From: Ailurus styani
Lineage: Eukaryota; Chordata; Mammalia; Carnivora; Ailuridae
Reading direction: 5' to 3'
Assembly (NCBI GenBank): GCA_002007465.1
Contig: LNAC01000001.1
Location: 6,683,760 to 6,747,759 of the forward strand
DNA length: 64,000 nucleotides
Shown: positions 47,001 to 54,850 of the stretch, piece by piece
Layout of the letters: every line of letters starts with the position of its first letter
Numbering within the stretch: position 1 is the first letter of the stretch
Position numbers and translations under genes: made by a program
The notes under the pieces: generated by a model
Told to the model about the DNA's origin: nothing
The model's database searches: none
What the model saw: the letters and a program-made list of their open reading frames with translations, nothing else

Positions 47001-50000
47001 GCGGTTGCTGCTGGGGCTTCGTCCCGGGATCCAGCAGCCACAGGGAAGCATCTCGGGGGCTCTCGTTTCCACCTCCGCCGTCGGAGCTGCCGTGGTCTTG
47101 TGGCCTCGAGGGCTAGGAGAGGACCAAGAAATGGAAGGCCAGCCAGAAATGCTCCGAAGCTGGGCTTGGCCGCCTCCGGAGAAGGAGCAAGCGTTTATGG
47201 CCACCAGGCGGGCCGGAAACGGCCCAGCTGCCAAGGGACAGTCCGGCAGACCCAGCGCCCTTCATGTGAGTTCAGACTGCCCGACTCCACCACGTCCTTG
47301 GTATAGACGGACCTCGTTTATGAATGAGCGCGAGGCGTGGACCCCAGAGCACAGTCTAGCCTCTGTTTCCCATTCATTTCGAGCAGTTTCCTAGGTCACC
47401 ATAGTGGTTGGAATGTGAATGCTTGGTGGTTCGCCCAAGGGCTGCTCTGCGGAAGGGCTGGCTGGCTGGTTGTCCCCTCCTTGGTTTTCTGCCCTGTTCT
47501 TCTGGAACCTTCTAGATCCTCTCTCAGCGTGTTCTGGTCTGCCTTGCATTGTGCAGGAAGTGAAGAATTGGCTCGGGGACGGTGCTGCTCAGAGCCCCGG
47601 GGTTGCTGTTCGGGTCATTTGTATGGTCAGCTTTCGCTTGGGTTCGTTTTGTCTGCAAGGGAATTTGGCTTGTGTCTCTGTCAGTTTTCAGATGATGCCT
47701 TTTTTACTCGACACGATTTTCTGTAGTGAAACTCTGCAGGATTAAAGAGTTAAGTCTGTGAGACTCATTGCTCTTTCAGAAATTGGTCTCATCTTGCTTT
47801 ATTTAGTCAACATGAGATTTTCAGAAAAGCGGCTCTCTCTAAAAGACGGCAGTGTGCTTTAAAAAAAATCTGCCCGAGTGTTTAGGAAAGTGTGAGTCCA
47901 GTTACAGGTGTTTTTACCTAACACAGGAAAACATCTGTCATAATATTTGGCGGCTTGTGGAGCCGGGGCTGCGTGAGCTTGGGTGGCTTCCAAGCAGGAT
48001 GGGTTGGGTGATGGAAGGGAGACCCGGGCCGCCTCATCCCGGTGCAGAGGGTGGTACCCACCTGTAGTTCCCCCCAACACCCCACCCCACACCCCCCGCA
48101 AGCTGCTCTCCCACCTCTGGAATGACACCTTCTGCTCCTTCTCAAAAACCCGTTCGTGCTTTCCTAGGAGCTGTGGGGTCCACATTCTAGACAGTCCTGC
48201 TTCCCCTGGAGAACTTGAGCTGTGAACGCAATGTGCGTAAGCCGGGTAGGCCTCCCGAGCTACCCCCACTGCAAAGAGATCCTGCCCAGGCGGCTCTCGG
48301 GGTCCATGCACCCGCCTCCGAGGGGATGTGTCTGCATCACGAATGGGGCCCCTGAGCCCTAGAGCCACATGATGCTACGGTTTCTTTATTACAAGACAGG
48401 AAGAAACGGCCGGACGGGCTACTGCGAGGCCTCGGGCAGTTGCCATCACCAGCTCTCGGCAGGGGTTCCCAGCTCCGGCAGCAGCGCCAGGCGCCCCACT
48501 TTCAGGGCTGGCAGAGTCCAAGGTCAGCAGTTACTTTCCAATACTCAAGTAGTTAATTTTACAGGCGACCTTGTCAATACGTGGGAGTTTGGGAACATCT
48601 TAAGCAGATAATAGGGTTACTGTGTTAGAGAGGTTTCCTTTCCCAGCACCGGGGCGGAGCTCCCCAGGGTCAGCGCGGGGGATTCTGGAAAGCAGAGTGT
48701 TTAGCTTTGGTTGGAGTTGGCGTTGAACCTGTGTCCCATACCCTATGGCCCTGGGCAGGGCTCCCAAGCTCCCTTTAGCCTCTGGGATGGGACATCATCA
48801 TACCTGCTTGTAGAGTCACTGATGGGCAGAGCACCTAGGATGGCGCCCGCCTGGTACAGACACTGACAGATGGGGCATCCTCTGATAAGGAAACTGTAAG
48901 AAAGACGGGATACCAAAGATGCCTGGTTTCTGGTCACCTCTGAAGGATAAGGACTGCGGTTGTCCGTGCCGCCCAGCCAGCCACGTTCTCTGGCCGGTGG
49001 CAGAGGAAGAGAGGACAGTGGGGCACGGTCCCCACTGAGAGGCCAACAGGCCCCTTTTGGCCCCAAACCCCAAGACTGGAAGGGGAAGGGGTGATGAGGT
49101 GGACACGGGCGGAGGCCTCCGGAGCGTATCTGGTTAGTGTCTTGGGCTGAGCTGTGTCTCGCCTGACCCACAGGCTTGTGTCCATGCCAGCCTGTCTGCG
49201 GGGCTCCTTTTAAGAAGGGTCCCCGGTGAGACGCCATCCTCCCCGGCCCGCTCCTTTCCCGAGGGGAGGACGCTCCGAGCGGCGCCCGCGGGAGGGGACA
49301 GCATGCGGAGGGGGCCCGGCCCAGCCGCGCCGGGAAGTGATCTGCCGTAACCAGATAGTGCTGTTTCCATCTGGTTCGGGGCTCTGGAACATCCGCCTGG
49401 CCACTCCGTTGGATCTTCTAAGTGCACGCGTCCTCCGCTGCTGGTGAGATGCGCAAATGCCGTCCTGGCGGGGCCAGGCCTGTTTCCACGCGCCCCTGCC
49501 CAGCCAGGCCTTTCAGCCCGTGGTGCCAGTTGTGCCAGCAGAGGGATTAGAGAAATTGGCGCCAGCAGCCATCTTTTATACATGGAAACCCAGCGTCGGC
49601 ACGGCGGCTTGTTATTTCTTTTTTTTCTTCCCGTGCATCCCAGGAGGTGGAGGGGATTGGAGGAGGATTTAGGTCTCCTCTCCACCTGCCAGGGAATTTT
49701 TCCAGATAGCTCAAGGCTTTGTTGGGATTTTGGGGTCAGAAATGGGGGCGGTGGTGTTGGAGTAACACTGGGGTCCTGGGCTGTGTCCCCGCCAGTTCCT
49801 CGACACTCAGCGGGTGGCCACAGAGCTCCAGCTTTGGGGGAGCAGCGCTGGCGTCCACAGAGCTTGTCCCAAAGCGGAGTGTGTGTCTTCATCAGGACGC
49901 AGGGAGATGGGGCGGAGCACTGCCCCCCCCTTGAGACCGTCTTGCATCACCGTGTACCTCAAATTCCTAGAAATGGATTGGTACCTACTTTTCCCCCCAC

Positions 50001-50042
50001 AGTAAATTTTCAGTACTCATTCAAAAATTTTTTTCTTTTAAC
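41046..50042. other. Long intronic stretch, sparse in young repeats
   Basis: Nine kilobases hold no CAN SINE that I can see, unlike the rest of the window. It includes an AT-rich island at 43860-44060 (CAGTAATTATGTGATCAGC, GACAATTACATTAGC), a GTCCGGGTTTGG repeat at 44538-44563, a G-run at 45140-45153, and a possible old repeat at 45850-45960. No open frame resembles a known protein. Confidence 0.5.
43557..43569. promoter_or_regulatory. Perfect three-unit heat-shock element motif
   Basis: GAATGTTCTAGAA gives three alternating nGAAn/nTTCn units with correct spacing. It stands alone in intronic sequence, and one such match per window is near chance expectation, so function is doubtful. Confidence 0.2.
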
Positions 50043-50050
50043 AACTGGGA

Positions 50051-50252
50051 TTTTTTTTTTTAAGTTATTTATATGACAGAGAGAGAGAGAGAGAGAGAGC
50101 ACAAGTAGGCAGAGCGGCAGGCAGAGGGAGAGGGAGAAGCAGGCTCTCCACTGAGCAGGGAGCCCGATGCGGGACTCTATCCCAGGACCCTGAGATCACG
50201 ACCTGAGCCGAAGGCAGAGGCTTAACTGACTGCGCCACCCAGGCGCCCCAAA
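50051..50252 (-). repeat. CAN-type SINE, full length
   Basis: Antisense element with a (GA)n tract and ending GCCACCCAGGCGCCCC. The target sequence AACTGGGA lies on both sides (50043-50050 and 50253-50260). Confidence 0.94.
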
Positions 50253-50260
50253 AACTGGGA

Positions 50261-50374
50261 TTTTTTTTTTTAAAGATTTTATTTATTTATTTGACAGAGA
50301 GAGATCACAAGTAGGCGTAGGGACAGGCAGAGAGAGAGGAGGAAGTAGGCTCCCTGCTGAGCAGAGAGCCCAAA
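50261..50374 (-). repeat. CAN-type SINE, 5'-truncated
   Basis: Antisense element beginning poly(T)-AAAGATTTTATTTATTTATTTG and ending at GCAGAGAGCCC, so it lacks the tRNA-like head. A third AACTGGGA copy follows at 50375-50382. Confidence 0.93.
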
Positions 50375-50660
50375 AACTGGGATTTTTAAGCGAAAGATTC
50401 TAATTAAATCTGACACTGGGAGATGTGGGTGAAGACTCTTGGGTGTCACGGCTGCCGTGAGGCTCACAACCTCGGTTTTAAACGTTCTTGCTGGACCCTG
50501 CGGTTGGGAGCTTTGGTTCTGTTGTGAGTTCCGTGCCTTGGGGCTCCCTCAAGGAGGAGTATAACCTGCAGCTTTGTCCACGATGTTGCTTCTTTCAGAC
50601 CCTTTGATATTTATTATTAGGAAATGTTTTAATGCTCCTAGGTGGGGCGCTCCTTTATCT

Positions 50661-51663
50661 GGATTAAATAACTGCTGTTGTTTCCGTTACTGCACCCAAA
50701 GCCCCTCGTGAGGGATGTAGAAATCTTAGTCCGTGGGAATATTGGAAAACTGTCTGTGCGATCTCAGCCGGCCCCGGCCCGCTGGAATGCTGCTTTCCCC
50801 GGGAGCAGATGTCAAGGCAGGCCTGCCTCAGTTGCAGCTGCTTCCCGGTTTTGCTTCATAATGTCAGGGTTTAGTCGTTGACCTCTGTGGCAGTCGTAAA
50901 ATGGTAAATTCTAGATTATCCACAGAGGTGTTTTTGGTTTGTTTATCCCTGGCAGCATGAAGGGATCTGTGTTTTACGATAATAAAATAAAGAATGCGTC
51001 TGGACTTGAGCGACGTAACTCATGTGATTGGTAACCAGAGTCCTCGGAGCCAGATTTCAGTGTTGGCGGAGCTTCGGGCTGCAGACCTGGCCCATTTCTC
51101 AGGGCGCCTCGTGTTCTAGAATTGTGCATGAGTCTCCCCCCACCCTTTTATCCTGCCTGCCTGTTCACATTTAATTTGTTCCTAGCTGTGTGCAGTGGAT
51201 TAACATTTCATCAGGGTGGATTAAGATTGAATCGACATTAAAGCGGTCTTTTCCTATTTTCCTTCTGTCACTTTTAGGCTATCACGGGCAGGGGCGGGGG
51301 GAGGCATGGGGAGGAGGGGGAGGCCGTGCTCATCCCAAAAGTGCCGTGGTGAGGACCACGGAGATAAGCCAGAGCTTCAGTGAGAAAGTAATTGGCAGTC
51401 ACAGGTCAGCAGGCCTGGCTGGAGCCCTCAGCCGTGTTCCTCCATCTAACGAGATGTCACATGGAACAAAAGCTTTAGGGGTTTTATTTAGCTCCTAATC
51501 CCCACGCTGAGAGAGCCGAGGTCCATGTGAGCTCCCCCTCCGGGGAGGGAGGGGGGCCGGCCAGCCTGGTGCAGCCTCCTTTCTGGGACGGATGCTGCCG
51601 TTGGGGACTGAGGCGACGTTACCGTGAGTGTTGCGTTTTGTCTACTAATGTTTCGGAGGATTA
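50661..51663 (+). promoter_or_regulatory. Candidate RIBEYE promoter region with five CRX/OTX-type cores
   Basis: GGATTA occurs at 50661, 51197, 51218 and 51658, and TAATCC at 51496. This is the core recognised by K50 homeodomain factors such as CRX and OTX2. About 0.5 would be expected by chance in 1 kb on both strands. A G-rich tract (51286-51324) lies in the middle. The RIBEYE start at 51819 is just downstream, and RIBEYE is a photoreceptor and bipolar-cell protein, which fits control by CRX/OTX2. No TATA box is evident. Regulation is inferred from motif density and position. Confidence 0.55.
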
Positions 51664-51750
51664 ATAATTCAGGCCGTACTTGGAAATAGAAAACCCCAGT
51701 CGGTCTTCCCTGCCGTCTGGGAAGGGCTGGCGGGCAGCGGGCCTGCGGCG

Positions 51751-51774
51751 ATGCCTGTCACTGAAGATCCGTAG
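51751..51774 (+). CDS. Upstream ORF in RIBEYE 5' leader (7 codons)
   Basis: An ATG in good context (G at -3) opens a 7-codon frame, MPVTEDP, that stops at TAG 51772-51774, 44 bases before the RIBEYE ATG. The main ATG has C at -3 and C at +4, a weak context. If the transcript starts upstream of 51751, this uORF would be met first and could limit RIBEYE translation. The transcription start is not visible, so presence in the mRNA is inferred. Confidence 0.4.
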   Translation: MPVTEDP

Positions 51775-51818
51775 AGACCGGCCTCCTGCCCTGCCCGGGC
51801 CGCCGTCCCTCCTTCCCG

Positions 51819-53475
51819 ATGCCGGTCCCCAGCCGCCAGGGCCCCATTGGCCGTTCCCAGAGCTGGGATGCCGCCGGCTGGTACGAGGGCCCCTGGGAGG
51901 TGGTCGAGGCCCCGGCGAGGAGCAGCTCCGCGGCGGACGGCGGCGCCGCGGGACCCTGGTACGAGCCGCAGGCCGCCGCCAAGCCCCCCATCTACCGGGA
52001 GACCTTCGTCAGCTCTGTGGCCGGAGGGAGGAGCCCGGGTGCCGACTTCGCCTTCTACGACAGCAGGCAGGCGGTGATGTCTGGCCGCGGTGGCCTCCTG
52101 CCGCGGGATTACTACGGCGACGCGGCCGGAGCCGCTCGGGCCCCCAGGGACGCTCGCCACCCCCGCGACCCGGGCCTCGGCCGGCCGCTCCCTGGTTACG
52201 GCGTGCCGGGCGGCGGAATGTCGTGGGATCCGGTGCAAGGCCGGGGCCCTGCCTTTCCGCTGCAGGAGGCCGGCCACCTGGACCGGGATCCCGCGGGCAA
52301 AGGGCCGGCCCGGGGGCCGCAGACGCAGAGCCGGGAGCTGGCCGACGGCAGGTACGGCGCCGAGGCCACCGCCTACCCGGCCAGCCAGCTCTACAACGAC
52401 GTTGGCGACAGGCCTGCGGATCCCGCCCCCGCCAGGCAGGCGGCCCCCGCCAGGCAGGCGGCCCCCACCTGCCTGGTCGTGGACCCCGCCACAGCCAGCG
52501 CCTCTGACGGTGGCCCGGGGGTGGTCCCCGGAGCCCTGAGCCGTGGCTACGGGACTGCCTGGGGCGGCGCCTCCTCCAGGGTGGTCGACGAGAATGACGA
52601 GGCGGACCTGTCCTCCTTCCAGGGGCTCGGGGGCAGGAGGAGCGCGCTGCCTGAGTTCCTGGCCCTCCTGCGGGCGGAGGGGGTGGCGGAGGCCACGCTG
52701 GTGGCTCTGCTGCAGCAGGGCTTCGACTCTCCGGCCGTCCTGGCCACCATGGAAGATGCGGACATCAAGTGCGTCGCGCCCAACCTGGGCCAGGCCCGCG
52801 TGCTGAGCCGCCTGGCCGGCACCTGCCGGACCGAGATGCAGCTGCGCCGGCAGGGCCGGGGCGGGGCGTCCCCCCGGGTGCGCTCCAGCAGCTTCAGCCA
52901 TCGCGGCGAGCTCCACGGCGACCTGTCTTCGCTGGGCGCCTCAGCCTTGCAGCCCCAGCCCGGGGGGCCCCTGCAGGCTGCATCCCCCCAGGCGGGGGGG
53001 CTGGCTCGCCGCCCCTCCAGCGCACCGTCCCAGCACCTGCTGGAGACGGCGGCCACCTACTCTGCCCCAGGGGGCGGCGCCCAGGCCCCCCACTTCCCCT
53101 CCAACTCTGGGTACAACTCTCCCACCCCCTGCACCCTGACGGCACGGCTGGGCCCCACATGCCCCCCGCAGGCCGGGGTGGCCCTCACTCACCCGGGCCC
53201 CGCCACGCCCCTTCACCCGGGCCCCAGAACCGCCTACTCCACAGCATACACGGTGCCCATGGAGCTGCTGAAGCGGGAGCGCAGCGCGGCCGCGTCTCCG
53301 CTGCCCAGCCCCCACGGCAGCCCCCAGCACTTGCGGAAGCCCAGTGTCCCCGCGGAGCCGTCCCCACTGCTGCCGGCCAGCCAGAGCCTCCACACGCCTC
53401 AGCCGCCCTACCAGAAGGTGGCCCGGCGGACCGGGGCCCCCATCATCGTGTCCACCATGCTGGCTCCGGAACCAA
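51819..53475 (+). CDS. CTBP2: RIBEYE A-domain exon (alternative first coding exon of CTBP2)
   Basis: This single large exon encodes the unique N-terminal A-domain of RIBEYE, the main scaffold of synaptic ribbons in photoreceptors, bipolar cells and hair cells. The A-domain self-associates to build the ribbon; the B-domain, nearly all of CtBP2, follows after splicing. I recognise the start MPVPSR..GRSQSWDAAGWYEGPWE and the end KVARRTGAPIIVSTM. The exon gives 552 codons plus one base, close to the usual A-domain length. Visible parts: aromatic/Tyr motifs at residues 21-27, 47-48, 59, 80, 98-99, 179 and 192; an ARQAAP tandem repeat near 205-216; an acidic patch DENDEAD at 257-263; a helical segment near 277-333; then a Pro/Ser-rich, basic tail. 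An in-frame TGA at 51762 excludes a longer start. The donor is CCAA|GTAATG in phase 1, so the split codon becomes Ser on joining an exon beginning GT. The frame stays open past the donor to 53726. Antisense frames here are composition shadows. Confidence 0.95.
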
Positions 53476-53481
53476 GTAATG
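53476..53481 (+). other. CTBP2: Splice donor of the RIBEYE exon (weak)
   Basis: The sequence is CCAA|GTAATG. Phase and protein ending fit the known RIBEYE/CtBP2 junction. It has A at -1 and T at +5 where G is preferred at both, so it scores as a weak 5' splice site. Unspliced sequence stays open for about 83 further codons to TAG 53724-53726. Confidence 0.85.
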
Positions 53482-54549
53482 ATCCCTCCCTGCCCTTCCT
53501 CGCTCGGGACGGTGAGGGGACAGTGCGGGCACAAGGGGGAGCACAGGACAGCGGGCCCTCCCTTGTTGGCTCTCCCGCCGTGTGCGGGGAGACCAGACCC
53601 TCCACCCGGACGCGCGCACCTGCTCCCCTGCAGCCAGCTAGCCGGGGGAGACGGTTTGGCGATCGGGCTGACCCACGGGACAGCGGCGTGGCCTTCCCGT
53701 CCTCGGGTTCTGCCCCAGTTCATTAGCAGCTCCCCCTTCATGCGGATGCAACACAGTCGCATTTCTGGGAGAAGCGCAGAGATCACGCAGAACAGAATGA
53801 AACCGGCGGGGGCGGTGGGGGGTTCCTCCACTTCACCTTCGGTGGCTCTGGGGAAAGCGGGGTATTTACACAGTGCCTCCACAAATTGTGCGTCACTCAC
53901 TTGCCATTAGGGCTGTTTCGTAGCGTGGAGACGCAGCTCTGAGGGTTCCGCACACAGTGTCCGAGGTAGGAACCACCGGAGAGCTAAAATCGGGTGTCTT
54001 CCAGGCTTGTGTGTGCAACAAAGCAAGATGACGACACCCGCAGAACTCCCTGTTTCAAAGACAGACGTCGTCTCGTTTTGGAAAATACAGTTGGGAATTC
54101 TGTTTATTTGTAGGGAACGATTTGTTTTCAAGTTGAAGAAAGAACCGTCTTAGGTGGCTCTCTTCGAAAACAGGAGACACGTATAATTTATTAGATGTGT
54201 TTCCTTGGGTATTGTGGGTAAAGTTCCAGGTGGATGTTCTCTGAACAACACTTAGCTTGTGTTTTCACCGTAGAATCTTTACTGACAGTTCAAGCTCTAC
54301 GTCAGGTTTTTTTTTTTTTCCTTTCTTCCTTCTTGCTGCCCCAATTTAGAAAATGAATCCCATTCAAATGAAATTGTTTTCTGAATAACTAGAGTTCTCG
54401 GGTGGAGGGACTGGCATGAAAAATAAGACCTACCTGTTTGCAAACACCCCGTCGTCCGGTGTGGGAGCCTGATCCTGAAACCCTGGGGGGCTGGATTGGC
54501 TCTGTGTCACGGCTGTGGGGCTGGTGACCTCGTGGCTACCAGGAGGCTG
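53482..54549. other. Intron after the RIBEYE exon
   Basis: GC content falls sharply after about 53720. No repeat or gene is recognised apart from a T-run near 54307-54320. Confidence 0.55.
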
Positions 54550-54850
54550 AAACAGCTAGTGTGGCTTTTTTTAAGTTCGATCATACAATGTATTTGACTT
54601 CCCCCCCTCCCTCTAATCAGTGTGCGGCAGGAGAAATTCAGATGGGTGCGCAGAGAGCAAATGCACCTTCTCCCTCGCAAACATTCCTTCTTTGCAACCA
54701 ACTAATTTGCATGGCGATGACATTTGTTGCTGCAGTAATTTCATCTGATAATGGCCGGGCTTGCAAAGCGGATCTGAAAACATATTCCTTAATTATGTGT
54801 TGCTAAGCAACGGGAGGGTTTGGTCATAATCACAGAAAGATTATCTCCTC
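54550..54850. promoter_or_regulatory. Candidate conserved intronic enhancer
   Basis: This unique AT-rich island lies about 1.1 kb after the RIBEYE exon. It holds an octamer ATTTGCAT (54705-54712), homeodomain-like TAATTT/TTAATTA cores, and a 13-bp palindromic X-box GTTGCTAAGCAAC (54799-54811). It has no repeat signature. The dense motif packing resembles conserved noncoding elements, but conservation cannot be seen from one genome. Confidence 0.4.

Larger units (their letters stand above)
50383..51818. other. RIBEYE upstream region
   Basis: Unique sequence without repeats. It holds the CRX-like cores, the G-rich tract (51286-51324), a second G-rich tract at 51540-51560, and the uORF. The RIBEYE transcription start should be here, but the exact base is not visible. 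Confidence 0.6.

Noticed and set aside
49134..49892. 252-codon antisense open frame
   Set aside because: Low-complexity, GC-driven frame with no splice or domain support.
51680..52507. 275-codon + strand frame overlapping the RIBEYE start
   Set aside because: It begins at TTG, not ATG, and lies out of frame with the recognised RIBEYE protein.
51669..52916. 415-codon antisense open frame over the RIBEYE exon
   Set aside because: It is the reverse complement of a very GC-rich coding exon, where stops are rare. Its protein is low-complexity Gly/Ala/Pro.
52941..53900. 319-codon antisense open frame over the RIBEYE exon end
   Set aside because: Same composition effect; it crosses the exon boundary into the intron and resembles no protein.
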